From assembly GCA_002964805.2 (NCBI GenBank), contig PUDQ02000003.1, positions 2,976,001 through 3,040,000 of the forward strand: DNA of 64,000 bases, written 5' to 3'. The stretch comes from Trametes villosa (taxonomy: Eukaryota > Basidiomycota > Agaricomycetes > Polyporales > Polyporaceae). The notes under the pieces were generated by a model that was not told the origin of the DNA, did not search any database, and saw only the letters and a list, made by a program, of their open reading frames with translations. Within the stretch, counting starts at the first letter, position 1. Each line of letters begins with the position of its first letter. Below are positions 49,021-61,416 of this stretch, in pieces. The translations under genes and the position numbers were made by a program.

Positions 49021-50512
49021 ACAGGCATTGCCCTGTTCTACTAGACCCATTGTTATATCTGTGGGCCAGATTGTAATTGTAATACTTGTCTACACAGAAT
49101 ACACTACAGTACACCACATCTGTGGGCAGTTGTAATACAAGCTTGGAAACTACTGGTGATCCGCATACATATAATGTGCTTTTCGGCTGAGAGCTACTAT
49201 TTCCCCGCTCAATATATCATGCACAGATTCATTTGCGTCGCAATGCAGGGGAATGTGGCAAGCAGGAGTATTAGGTACAACTCGAAGTAAGCGCTAGTAG
49301 TGCTGCGGCATTTGCCGATGCTTACACGGAGAGAGAGCGTTTGTTTCCGAAGTTTATGCTCTCTTCGTCCACTGCAACGTCGATGTTACCCAGCTAGAAT
49401 CGTATCGTCATCTCTTGCGGACTTTTATGGACCGTTAACGGGTCGACTCGTACTGCAAACCTTCAAGCTGTAGTAGGTGGTACCGGTATATATCGCCGGT
49501 CCGGGAATCAACACAGCGGCAACGGTGCCCAAGTCCAAGAATGCCTACCGCGCCTCTGTCCGATCGGTACGCACCAGTTGATGCCGTTCGTACCCAGAAC
49601 GCAATTGCGCTGATAAACCCCGTTGACTCCGCCGTTCCGTACTCCTCGAAGGCGCGGGTGAGTGTCCAGATCCTGCGCAGCGTCTGCGCAGGAGGAACGC
49701 TCGCGCAGCCGCCAAGACGCCACTAGTACTGCGGCGGCCACGCTACGCAGGACACACTTTTGGCACAGCCCGCGCAGTAGATCTGATCCACGCAAACACT
49801 TCCGCCTCCATCACCTTGAGTCACAACTCGCCGACAGTTCTGGGTCATTGCGTGCCACGCCTGAACGCACGAACGGCTAATACCTTCTAAACAGCACAGC
49901 TTCGTACGAGGCGCACGACGGCATTGCAAGCAATAGAGGGGTTTTCATTCGCTACGGTCCAGGTGACTAGGATGGTTTCGTGGCCATCATTGTGGATGGC
50001 GAGTTAGGACTACCATCCCACTGGCCCGGCAGGATTGAGATGTAGGGCCCAGAAGGCCAGCCTTGGTACCTTGTCGGACTCCGATGCATGGCGCCTCAGG
50101 CCTTCAAACTCGCTGTGGGAGTATTCACTATTTCCAGCCTTTAGGTGCTATTGGAGACGGAGTATGCGGTGGATCAAGACATTGATATCCCGCATACCCA
50201 TTTCCGCGAAAGTCGGGAACCCCGCGGCCGGTGGCTGGAATCCACATATGCGCCGCGTTCCCACAAGGATAATGGAGCTCCGTAAGCGACGAGTTGATTG
50301 CTTCCGGACCCGGGTTGGCTTTCCGCTGCAAGAATTGCACGGAGGGCGATGTTGTACTGCGCGGTTAGTGCGATCGCCCTCCGTCTACCTGCCGTACACG
50401 CAAGGTACACGCAAGCCGCCGGAGCTGCTTCCGATTCCCCCGATTCCGCCGCTCATAAAGGCGCGCCGTGCTTCGCAAGAATAGCATATCAACTTCTCTT
50501 ACTCCAACGACC
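49021..50512. other. Boundary from KDZ locus to host chromosome, no supported gene
   Basis: 1.5 kb with only short ORFs lacking introns or motifs. Residual TACAA motifs fade by about 49,160. The P450 promoter should occupy the right end; CATAAAGG near 50,454 is TATA-like. Confidence 0.4.
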
Positions 50513-52904
50513 ATGTCCTCACTAACGCAGCTCGCGGGGTACGCCCTCGTGCTTTACATTGGATGGCGGATCTTCCGCGCCGTCTTCGTCAAGTCGCCCA
50601 TTGCCAACATTTCTGGCCCTCGGGGCGAGTCCTTGCTATGGGGTGAGTTCTTCCAGCTTATGCCGGGAGAGCACTTGCTGACCCTCATGAAGGTGATATC
50701 CAGAAGATATTCCACCCGCGTGCCGGATGGACCTACCAGGACCACCTCATCGACCGGTATGGTCGACTCTCTAGTATCCCCGGGCCATTCGGTGTAAGTT
50801 ACGAAAGCTTATACCTCGCCAATATCTGCTAAATGAACGCCATTGACAGGAACGCTTTCTCTTCACATACGACCCGCGCGCTTTGCACCACATATACGTC
50901 AAGGAACAAGACGTATACGAGGAGAGCGAGGTCCTCCTTTCGTGCGGCCCTTTTCTCTCCCGGATGACTTGGGGCAGCACTGACACCACTCCAGGAGCTT
51001 CGGACTTTACCTTGGCCCCGGCCTTCTCGCAACAGTGGGTAAGTTCCAGGGCGCCTCTCACGCTGTTCAAGACCGGTGCTCACGGCCCCTCCAGGCGACC
51101 AGCATCGGCGTCAGCGCAAGATGTTGAATCCGCTCTTCTCGGCGAAGCATCTGCGCGAGATGACGCCCATATTCTCGAACATCATCCACAAGGTGCGGGG
51201 CAAAGCTCGGCGGACGCTCCGCACGGTGCTGACAATGCGTGATTACTCATGCGTACTCTACGCAGCTCGAGGATGCTATCTCTGCGAGAGTGAAGGACGG
51301 TCCGCAGGAGCTCGACGTCTTGAACTGGATGGGCCGCACAGCTCTCGAGCTTATCGGGCAGGGCGGACTGGGACACTCGTTCGACCCGTTGACGGAGGAC
51401 GTCGCGGACGAGTTTGCCGAATCCGTCAAGGCATACTTGTAAGTCTAGTCTTTAACTTCCATGACATGGGCGGATCCTTGACGTGCACATCTCGCAGCCC
51501 CGTGCAATCTCAGATCAACGTTATGGCACGGCAGTTCCTCCCGCGCCTCGTCCGCCTCGGCCCCGCGGTGCTGCGCCGCAAGCTTGTCGAGCTGTTCCCC
51601 CGAGACAGCGCACCACACCACATGATGCGCGTCAGCGACGCGCTCGCCGCGCGTTCGCACTTGATCGTCGATGAGAAGAAGCGGGCACTGCGGCAGGGCG
51701 ACGAAGCGTTGAAGTTGCAGGTCGGCGAGGGGAGGGATATCATGAGCGTCTTGCGTACGTCTGTGTGCGCGTACACGGTCGGAGCGCGACGCTGACTACT
51801 GCAATTGTTTAGTGCGAGAGAACACGAAGGCTGCAGAGGAGGATCGGCTCTCAGATGAGGAGGTTATCGCCCAGGTCTCGTAAGTGGAGTACCAGTATCC
51901 TGCTTGGTCACGCTTCTCACTCTTTTCTTTCGCAGGACGCTCGTTCTCGCTGCGATGGATACGACATCCAATGCGCTAGCTCGTATCTTCTACCTCCTGT
52001 CGTCGCACCCAGACATTCAGGAGAAGCTACGCGAAGAGATCATTCAGGCTCGCGATGACGGTACCGGAAAACTGCGGGACCTCGACTATGACGAGGTCAT
52101 GGAGCTTCCCTTCCTCGACGCTGTGTGCCGCGAGACTCTCCGGAGGTGAGTGCACCACGCAGCGTAGCAATCTTCGCGAAACTCAGGCTGATGCTTACCT
52201 TCGCACTAGGTATCCGCCTGTCAACGGACTCATGCGAGTGTACGTTGCCTAATTCATCACATATCCGCCACACCCACTGACGCGTTTTTACAGTGTCCAG
52301 AAGGACGCCGTCCTGCCTCTCTCGGCGCCGACGGCACGCTCATCGAAGCTGTCCCGGTCAAGAAGGGCACGAAGATCATCACCAACATCCTTGCCAGCAA
52401 CACCAACAAGGAGCTGTGGGGCGAGGACGCGCGCGAGTGGAAGCCCGAGTGCTGGATCAACCCGCTCCCGCGTGCGGTCGAGGAGGCGCATATACCCGGC
52501 GTGTACTCGCATCTGTGAGTGCATGTACTGTATGAGCTTGAGGGGGAGAGGCAGCTGACGCATTCATGCGATAGGATGACGTTCATTGGTGGTGCACGAG
52601 CATGCATGTGAGTACCAATGCTGCCTCTCATCCTAAGAGCGTCGCGCTGACTCTGAAGTGACAGCGGATTCAAGTTCTCACAGCTCGAGATGAGTGCGTA
52701 GCATTCCCTATATACGCTAGTTAACAGCACGCTGACCGCCTCCGCCTGCTAACAGAGGTCGTACTCGCGACGCTCCTGCCCGCGTTCAACTTCGAACTCA
52801 CCGACAAGCCGATCTCCTGGAATGGCGCCGGTGTCACGTACCCGTCCATTGGGGAGAGCACCAAGCCTGGGATGCCGCTCCGCGTCTCCAGAATCAAGGC
52901 GTAA
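50513..52904 (+). pseudogene. Cytochrome P450 monooxygenase with a frameshift and altered PERF motif
   Basis: A multi-exon, membrane-anchored fungal P450. The N-terminal anchor is YALVLYIGWRIFRAVFV, then NISGPRGESLLW. Exons code for RAGWTYQDHLIDRYGRL, DPRALHHIYVKEQDVYEE, GDQHRRQRKMLNPLFSAKH, the I-helix LAAMDTTSNALA, the K-helix ETLRR, the heme loop FIGGARACIGFKF (the Cys ligand is present) and a C-terminus ending LRVSRIKA. Two defects: between VLPLS and GADGTLIEA (about 52,322) the frame shifts, and the PERF motif reads KPECW with Cys (TGC) for the conserved Arg. Using a GT two bases earlier as donor of the preceding intron would restore the later frame after a garbled stretch of about ten residues. 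Probably non-functional; a base error could explain the shift. Confidence 0.8.
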
Positions 52905-53068
52905 TAGTGAGGGCAGGGACGACGTGGACTTGACGGACAGGTGTTGTACGTTCTCGTGATTGCGGCCAGTGTATGCTACATAATATTATCACGTACTAGT
53001 GGGACAGGATACCGTGTGCAATGTAGTTAATTGGATATACGCCAGCTGTTCCGACCTCGGTCAAAACG

Positions 53069-56000
53069 TTATATAATACGGATCCACTGCAAGAACCTCT
53101 CCAGACGGTTCTTCGGCTCCTCCTCGTGCGGATTGACTGGTGGGACCTTGCCGCGGTAGAAGACCATCTCGTCGAGGGTGGTCATCTGCGTTTGGTTAAT
53201 GAGCTTGTACCCGAACGTCAGAAGGAGGAAAAACGGCTGCGATCTCGTAGTCAGCCTTCGCGCGACGACCTGTATTAGCATAGCGGATGAGATCTCACGA
53301 TAGGGACGTATGCGGAGAGGAACTGCGAGACGGGGTTGGCTTGCTTCTGCAAGCTGTCGTATTCGGGCAGGACGTCTCCCGGGATGTCGGCTGCACGGAA
53401 TGTACATGTTCGAGACGGTCCAATCCGCGAGCTCTTGTCTTTGCGACTGACCTATCTGCCAGCCGTTGTGCACGAACACCGCCCTGCATGGGTAAAGTCA
53501 GCAAAAACCGTTGCATGTAGGCTACTAGTGAGACATACCACCCGTTCGTGAGGAGTACGATCATGCAGAGCGAGAAAGCGTACCACGCCAGCTACAGCAG
53601 AAGGTCAGCAACCATCACCCCCACGCTCTCAAAGATTGGAACTCACGTATGGCTGGCCCCATTGCCTGTTCTTTTTGATCTCATCGAGCTGCACGCGGGT
53701 GGACGCCGCTTCCTCCTCCGACATGTTCTCGCACTGCTTCTCTACGTACGTCGTGCCCTTGTGCCACCTGCCTCACTCGCGCGTCAGCCCTGACGCCTTT
53801 CTGTGTGAATATTGTAAATCTGACCCACCGGATATACGTATAGAGCATACCAGCCCAGGATTGGAGGGACGCGACGCTCGCGACCGCCATGAGCCATTGG
53901 AACGCCTAGCGCCGGACTCGTCAGTGACCATACGCAAGGAAATCTCGTGGAGAGGAGGCGTACCCCGCTCGCGCTACCCGCCGCAGAGCTCAGAAACGTT
54001 AGGAGTCCTACGGACGCTGACACGAGAACGCTCGCGAGCGGCAGGATATAGGTCATTTGGCTAGGGTGTGCTTCATCGCGCTCTGAGTGATCGTTTGGAT
54101 TCTCGCGCGATTCTGAAAGCAGCCCGTTATGAGTTGCAAGGCCCCAGCCTTAGTCAACGACACGTGAGAAGTGCGCACCTTCGCCCAAGGACCCCTCTTC
54201 GTCATCGTCGCTGTTCAAGTTCAGCGCCTCCGAAGAGTCCTGAGAGTCTCGAACGTCCGTCGCGCCGCTTTCGCTCCCGCGCTCTTCCTCACTATGTCGC
54301 GCGTGTTTCATCCTGAACAAGTGCGCGAGGAAAGATGGGGCATGTCCCTGCCGCGCGAGGAAGAACAGGAACCGGCTGCTAATATAGATGTCTGAGGCCG
54401 CCGCGGACCACGCTGATATGAGAATGGACGCGTTAACGACGTCCGGGAACTGCAAGCAATCCTTACGGAATCAGCAATGGAACCGGAGTTGAAGAGGGGG
54501 GTGTGACGGACCACTTTGTACCCGGCGCGGCTGAACGCGATCACGAAAGGCGAGTGTCTGCCCGTGCGGTCGTCGCCGAGTAGGGCTGGGTCAGACGCGG
54601 GTACGAGGAGGCCTGCGCACAGGATGCCGCCGAGGTAGAACAGCGCGCTGGTCGCGGGGACGTGAGTCTTGAGAGGGCGCGAGAGGGTATTGGGGCTTAC
54701 ATTCGGACCCAGACCTTGCGTAGAGCGCGTGGGACGTTCTAAAGTCGGTGTGAGATTAGATAGAGCTCACTAGAGCTAAAAGGATGTCTGACCCGTGTAG
54801 CGTCGATGACTTCCCCTGCAGCCTGCCAAGTAGGCATCAGCACATGCAAGGTATCCGCGCGACAGCGAAGGAGGATAACGCACTATACCGGGAACTTCGG
54901 ATCCAGTGAAAGAGAAGCACGCTTGCATGATGATGGCCCACAAGCCGAGGAAGTGTCCTTTGGCACCGCCGATACCCAGATACGTGGGCGCGAACGGTTC
55001 TGCGACCCAGTACCTGAAGCCGATGCGACTGCGAAACCCGTCTTGTACTATTAGAAGCAAAATCTCGTAGGTCGATGCATGCAACCGGCGAGCTCACCCT
55101 TCAGGGGAGGCCCCAAGGTCGATGATGAGAGCAACAAGTACTACGGGGTTGTTCGGATGTGAGCACTCAAGGAACTTTGGGTGGACATGAGAACCACCGA
55201 CGAAACTCACCGATAAGAACGATGGTGAAGATCTTTAGGCACGACAAGTAATACTCGCATATATACTCTCGAGGGGAAGCAGTTGAGCGCGGTCGCGAGG
55301 GCCAGCTACAATTCACATAAATCATGAGCTCGGGGCCGACAAAGCGAGAGAACGAGCTTACGAAAAACGCCGATGTAGCTGCGACTCTGGTTTCGCGACA
55401 TCAGAAGACTGCTCCAAATGTCATGCAGCGTCTGACGTACGGGACCCTGGTCGCGGTGTCCCAATATCCGAGAACAACGGCCGCCGCCGTCACTTCCGCC
55501 GCTGTGGCAAGACGCACCATCAGTTGGCCTCGTCGATGACCGGTAAGCAGAGCAGTGCCTACGCAGTGCGATACTCCAATTGTATTTTAACGCGCCCACC
55601 GTTAACCACCTGATGCAATTACCGGATATTCGAAGCATAAACTCACCCAGGCCGCCCATCCTAGCGAAAAACCGAGCGCCGGATCCACGTACAGGTCCGC
55701 GAGGCCGATCACTCCGCCTACATTAGGTCTCGAGTAAGAGTCAGTTCTACGAGAACCACGACGCGCGTGTAGAAAAGTAATCACCCACAAATAGGCTACC
55801 ATCTCTCCCACGGAGACGCACAGGCAGTAGACAACGCTGCCGACGATCCAGTACCCGAGGAATGCCCCGATGGGGCCCCCGTTTCGGAGCGCATCCTAGA
55901 GAACATTTTAGCCGCAACAACTTGCAGTCCTAGCAAGAAAGCCTGCACTTACTGCTGAACCGAGAAAAAGACCAGTGCCGATGACACCCCCTGCTGATCC

Positions 56001-56328
56001 GTAAGATCCCTTGAAGCGTATCTCATTGATGTACTAAGCAACGCACCTATAGAGATCATGCCGACTATACGATGCAAAGGTGAGTTGTGTTACTCTTGTA
56101 GCGGGACCGAACAAATGTCGCACTATGCTTGCGAGAAAGCTGAGGGGGGAGGTCCGATTTGATGTTTTCCCATCGCCGTTGCGAATTTAGGATACGGTTG
56201 CGCTGCCTTTGAAACTTCTGCAGCGTATTGACCGGTAGAGCCACGAAACGTACGCCTGAAGCCATCTCTGAAGAGATGGTCACGGGTCGCAGTCGCAGCG
56301 GTATCTCATGAAGCTTCGTCTTATCCAT
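53069..56328 (-). CDS. Amino acid permease (APC superfamily, yeast AAT-type)
   Basis: Proton-coupled amino acid uptake at the plasma membrane. It starts at ATG 56326-56328 with a cytosolic tail, reaches LSRKH..GMISIG (through a short intron) and then the signature GVIGTGLFLGSA. About twelve hydrophobic segments are spread over a dozen or more exons: GGPIGAFLGYWIVGSVVY, NVGGVIGLADLYVDPALGF, GGAKGHFLGLWAIIMQACF then SFTGSEVPGI. Later come SRAGYKV, FQWLMAVASVASLQSWAGML and YIRW. The tail includes STRVQLDEIKKNRQWGQPY and ends LERFLQWIRII. Exon borders were not all resolved. A charged insert (about 54,170-54,340) with SEEERGSESG is longer than usual in this family and may contain an unspliced intron. 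Confidence 0.85.
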
Positions 56329-57887
56329 CGCGTAGTGCCTAGTAGGAAACGTTAGTCGAGAATGTGAGGGTGAGAACGGTTCGAATGTAATGCCGGTCCT
56401 GCTCTTAAAGGGAGGCTCGTTCTGGCAGCAGTCCTAAACCGGTCCAACGCCTCAAGTGCTGCAAGAGACCTGGAACGGATCTACTGACATTGCTGAGAGA
56501 AGTGGCTCGGAGGCAGTCGCTCCCGGCATGGCATGGGGGTGGATACATCGAGGAAGTGCGCGGCCAAGGGTCTAACCGCAGTGACACTGGACAGTCGTCT
56601 ACCTTCTCGCCCTACAAAATGTGTTTAACGGGTTTCAGTACGGTCGTTCCCATTGGGAGCGCACTCACGTCCCCGTCGATTCTATGGTAGCCTGAAGGTG
56701 GGCTATGGGGACCATGGGATCCTGCTGGTGGACCAATGACCACCGTGCCAGCGTGTTAAACGTCAGCGCCAAAACTCCAGCGACGCGGGCGGGCACTTTC
56801 CGTGCACGGCGCTGGAGCTTACCCATAGGATAAATGAGCAGGTGAGCTACCTCGCACGGCAATATCGGCTGTCTCGGTCACTAGATTACCTGTCCAGTAC
56901 GGCGCGCAGGAGGCCTCGACTCCTGCATGCATTGACAGAGAACACGAGGCCTCGCGTAGGTCGGACGGGACTTGCTGCTATCTAGGAGGTAGACGCTATT
57001 TAGAAGCCGTGATGCCTGCACTGACTGGCGGCGTACCTACTTTTCCGGCGGTTTTGCAGCGTCCGATCGGTGTATCAAGCTCATAAATCAGTCTCGCGTT
57101 CGGAAGGTACAGTCGCAACGTCCAAAGTTTTTCCTTCATTGGAGAAATACAAGCGAGGTTCCTGGAGCGTTGTCGACGGTAGTAAGTCACTGTAAGTGAA
57201 AGCAAGAGAGGGGAGGAGAGTCCCGAGGCTTAGATCTTAGATTCGGCGGTCGCCAAAAGTACTACGCGGGCGCTTGCTGCCTACTTGTCGTAGGCGCCTA
57301 CGCTTCCTATGCTCTTTTGCTCACCCATTCACGAACACTATACCTACCGAGGACGAAACTGCCGTATTTTACCGGCACTAGTCCATGATCTATACAGGGC
57401 GGCGTGCGAGCTGTCACGCAGTACACCAAACAGCAGCTGCCACGTAGTGGTCACCAACGATACCACCGACTCCGATCTGCGCCTGGGACGGTAGCCTGAG
57501 AGGTAACTCGAGGATTGCTCCCGATCGATGTTCTGGGTGCTAAAGTTGGCCCCCCTGCAGGTCCAGGGCAGGGAAACGGGTACATACCCATGCATGCTCC
57601 TAACGCCGAGCACTTTGGAAGCCTTGCGGCTGCGATATGGCCACGCGTTTCCCGGGACATGCTGCTATCGAGTAGACATAAGGCGTGTATAACGCCTGTT
57701 TAAACAGTCCCCATGCCTGGATTGAGTATAACAGACAAATTGTTGCGGATTGAACGAGGCGCCAAACAGGAGATTCATCAACGCAGACACGGTATTATAT
57801 AGCGCCAGGGGCCATTCGGCTCGCGTCTTGGGGCCAGCTGCTACATCCCCGACCTCTGTGAGCCTGCCTACCCTCGCTGCCTTTCCA
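56329..57887. other. Intergenic, no supported gene
   Basis: 1.56 kb between divergent host genes. Short ORFs on both strands lack motifs or splice support; presumably two promoters. Confidence 0.4.
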
Positions 57888-59283
57888 ATGTGGTGTCGCA
57901 ACTCTCCAGACTTGCTCTCTAATGCGACGCTCTCTGCTTTGGTGTGTTCTTCCTCCCAGGACGTCGCCTCTGCTTGTGTCGCAATATGCCCCAACGCGGA
58001 CCTAGCTGGAGTAGGCGTCCGGACTGCGTTCTACCTCCAGAGCGTCATGAATAGTAAGTCATGCCTCTATCACATCATGTGTGGTAATGATTATCCCTAA
58101 TGTTCCTGCGGTGATATAGCTCTCCTGGTTGTCCTGTCACGTCAAGACTCTGTGCCGAGCGCATGGGCCTCTACCCTGCTTACTGCCTCCCTCGTTATCG
58201 CCGCTATGGTCCAGAAGTGCAGCCAATCCATCAGCCTGCACCACGCAACGCTGACTATGAAGTGAGTCCCACAACCCGTTATATGCATTCCGCTTCCTGC
58301 TGATGTTAACTGACACTCTGTAGCTTCGCCACGCTCTCGTGTATCAGCTCCTTGGCAGTGGCACCAATGCTATCCATCTGGCATCTTTCGCCGGAAAACT
58401 ACTATACTCGTCAACTCGCGCGTCACGTCATCAACGCCATGCGCGAAGAGCGGAGCAGTCCATCCTCCATTTGGCGCGAAGACAAGAAAAGCATTCGGGA
58501 AGCGCAGAGCAGGGAGCACCTCTTCCTCGCGCTCGCGCTCCTCACCCAAGTCGTCCTGCAGTGGGCGTGGGGCATCGTGCTCTTCGTCTCCCCGGTGTAC
58601 AGCCAGCCAAACTGCAGCGGCGACACGAACCTGATCCTGTTCCTCGCACCCATCACTGCGCGGGAGATCAACCATGGCTACATGGTCATCTGGGTCTTTT
58701 GGCTAATCTGCTCGCTCGGCATCACTCTTGGTATGACAGTCGTCCTCGCGCTCACAAGCCCCACCCGCGCACGGATCGCGACGACCGTGAATACTGCTCA
58801 AGCGTCCCCGATTGCGACGCGCCCGCCGCCAATAGCCGTTTCAACACATCGGCGCACATTCAGATCCACTGTCGCACACCTGCCAGTGCTGCGGTCCACG
58901 CGGAAGGCTGTCCCGGCTTGGATGAATGAAGAGGGACAGGTTGTGTTCTGGTACAACACCGCTGCGGTCGTCCTTTGGCTGGTTTACTTCATTTGTACGT
59001 CGTTCGTACTATTGGATGACTGCTCGCGTCCTGACGACCTCTCGAGGTGCCAAGGTCCAAATCCAAGTAAACTGCATTTTCGATGGCGAGAATGTCATCT
59101 CTAGCTTCGGGCAGGTACGCCCTCCTGCATGCAGACGTCTGTGTTCCACTTAACATACGCCCTCTTTCCACCTAGATCACTGCTCTGCTTCTCGCCATGC
59201 AACCTCTGTGGAGCGTGATCGCAGCCCTACACCGGTGGCCCAAGAGACGGCGGAAGAACAGGCGCCACCTCCACCGCGTATAG
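57888..59283 (+). CDS. Fungal multi-pass membrane protein, family unknown
   Basis: The start MWCRNSPDLLSNATLSAL is followed by CPNADLAGVGVRTAFYLQSV, a pattern I associate with a basidiomycete membrane-protein family of unknown function. Introns fall after VMN (near 58,051) and after the histidine-rich LHHATLTMN (near 58,261), with others near 59,000 and 59,116. Membrane segments: WASTLLTASLVIAAMV, LALALLTQVVLQWAWGIVLF, GYMVIWVFWLICSLGITLG, VVFWYNTAAVVLWLVYF and ITALLLAMQPLWSVIAAL. The C-terminal tail is strongly basic (KRRRKNRRHLHRV). No catalytic motif. Transport or signalling would be a guess. Confidence 0.65.
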
Positions 59284-60213
59284 CAGGCCGAGCTGCAGGC
59301 ACTGCACCACGCGCATGGTACCCGGTTTCGTCGGTGCTATCGACGCTATACATCGCCCCGGCCTGGAGACGCGCAGGTCGCCGCGGCTTTCCCTCAATAC
59401 ATGAGCGGTGGCGCACGGTCTTGGTATTCCCAGGCGTTTCCGAGCCGGGCACCATCGGTATCGCACCCCACGCATCGCGCAGTAACCGCACAATCGCCAG
59501 CTTGAGCTCTCGTTGAGTCGTAGGTGACAGACGCGCAAGTACGCCGCCCCTGCCCTCACCGTCGGACACATATATTCCTGCATGCACCGGCACGGAAGAG
59601 CGGAAAGAGCCGGCCTCGCACGGGCGGGTCCCCTGCGCACATATTCTCTTAACTCTATTCGTAGCTCTGCGCCTACCTGATCCCGCCTATGTGTGTAGAG
59701 TGTCCCCGCGTTATTGTATAGTACGTACAGTACGTGCTCATCGCCCATAGTAGGATCACCTCGGTATGCGTGCGAGGTCAGGGGCTTCCAAGCCGCAAGC
59801 CGAACCAATGGTAAGTACGTGTCACTCAAGTCAGCATTAAATATACTGACGATGTTCATGTACGGCTAGGATGGCAACCGGTTGCCCGCAGTAGATCAGT
59901 TTACATCGTATACTACCTTGCGCGGAACAAACTCCTACCGTCAGTGGCCGCGACCGTCATACGGCTCAAACATGACCTGCCAAGGCCAAACCAGCGGCTC
60001 TGTGCGGGTACCACGTTCACACTGCTCTCATGGCTGCGGTGAGATACCCGAACAACGCCTTCAAGGCGCTATTGCACACGCATAAAACCTCCACGCACCC
60101 TTCACAATTCTTTGCTCGACGCCGCTGTTCAACGCTCTCAGTCTCACAAACGCTTTCAACTTGACCTCGCCCTCCTTCATTCGATCCACTCACTTATAAC
60201 ATCCTTCGTAAAC
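59284..60213. other. Intergenic, promoter of the lyase-like gene
   Basis: No supported gene. CATAAAACC near 60,081 and CTTATAAC near 60,192 are TATA-like elements upstream of the start at 60,214. Confidence 0.4.
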
Positions 60214-61242
60214 ATGATTTTGACTCTCGCTCCGCTCATGGCGTTCGGCCTGGCGTCCGTCACTGCCATCCCCCTCTCCGGCAACTCTACTCTGCACACG
60301 CGCGCATCTGTGAGCAGCCTCTTCCCCGTCTCCCATCCGGCCGCCTCGTGGACGGTCTCCGCGGGGATCGCGGGCGCCCTCCCACTGAACGACGCCACTC
60401 TGTTGCCCCACGGCGACACCGGGGCTCACTCTTACGTCGTGGGACCGGATAGGGTGCCGTCCATGCAGGCGCACTACCCCAAGGGAGCGACTAAGCCCAG
60501 CCGCAGCGGCGGCGTTTCCTTCTTCGCAAGCGGTCCCGCGTCGGTGGACCTGACGAAGGCGAAGGAGGCTACCCTCGCGTACTCGGTCTTTTTCCCAAAC
60601 GGTTTCGACTTCGCCCTCGGAGGGACGCTTCCCGGATTCTGTACGTCCCACCACGGCTTCTCCCGTGCTGCTTTGGTCACTGACGCGCAGGGCAGACGGT
60701 GGAACGACCGACGCCATAGGGACGTCGTGCACGCCCGGAAGGGGCAGACACGACAACTGCTTCGTCGCAAGCTTCGACTGGCGCGGAAGCGGTGCGGGCG
60801 AGCTATTCGCGCTCCTGCCCGACTCGGCGGCGAACACCGCTGCATTGTGCAACGTCCGACCGGTGTCCCAGTGCAGCGACCAGTCCGGCGCATTCGTTGG
60901 CAGAGGCGCGTTCTCGTTCACGCCGGGTGCGCGCGCGACCGTCGCGCAGCGAGTCCTCCTCAACGACGTTGGGAAGGCGAACGGCGAGATCGAGATCTTC
61001 CTGGAAGGGAGGAGCGTTTTCGCCGTCAAGGGCCTGGAGATCGTGAAGTCCGCCGCGAGCCGTTTCAGAGGTATCCGGATGCAGTCGTTCTTCAACCGTG
61101 AGTGTACCTGCTTCAACTCTCAAAACCGTGCAGAGTTCTTGAGCTGATAATTCGCTTCGCGGGGATAGAGGCAGGTGGATCACCGAAGGACCAGGACGCC
61201 TTCTTGGGAGACTTCTCGGTCGCTATCACCAAAGCTCTTTGA
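60214..61242 (+). CDS. Secreted polysaccharide lyase family 14-like protein
   Basis: The start MILTLAPLMAFGLASVTAIP is a signal peptide. Three exons are joined by two introns (near 60,641-60,688 and about 61,099-61,170). The fold signature reads SMQAHYPKGATKPSR, ATLAYSVFFPNGFDFALGG then LPGFYGGTTDAIGT across the first splice. It continues RHDNCFVASFDWRGSGAGEL, FVGRGAFSFTPGARATVAQ, LNDVGKANGEIEIFLEGRS, RFRGIRMQSFF and SPKDQDAFLGDFSVAIT. This order matches fungal PL14 (glucuronan/alginate-type) lyases, which cut acidic polysaccharides outside the cell by beta-elimination. Substrate not determined. Confidence 0.8.
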
Positions 61243-61416
61243 GCAGCCCTCGGTATAGAGTTTAGGAGTTGTTTATTTCTTTGCGATGTTCTGTCCCCAC
61301 GCTGTCGTCGGCTTGAGGTCCTACGATGTTATTTATTCGTTGGCGTATCCTGGTGCAAGTGGTATCATATCGCTCTCCGGGGCGGTAGCCTAGACATGAA
61401 ACTCGCGCTGGTCAGT

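Noticed and set aside
49508..49795. 95-aa Arg/Cys-containing minus-strand ORF
   Set aside because: No splice partners, motif or promoter support; treated as intergenic.
56380..56400. B-box-like GGTTCGAATG
   Set aside because: No A box at the right distance and no cloverleaf.
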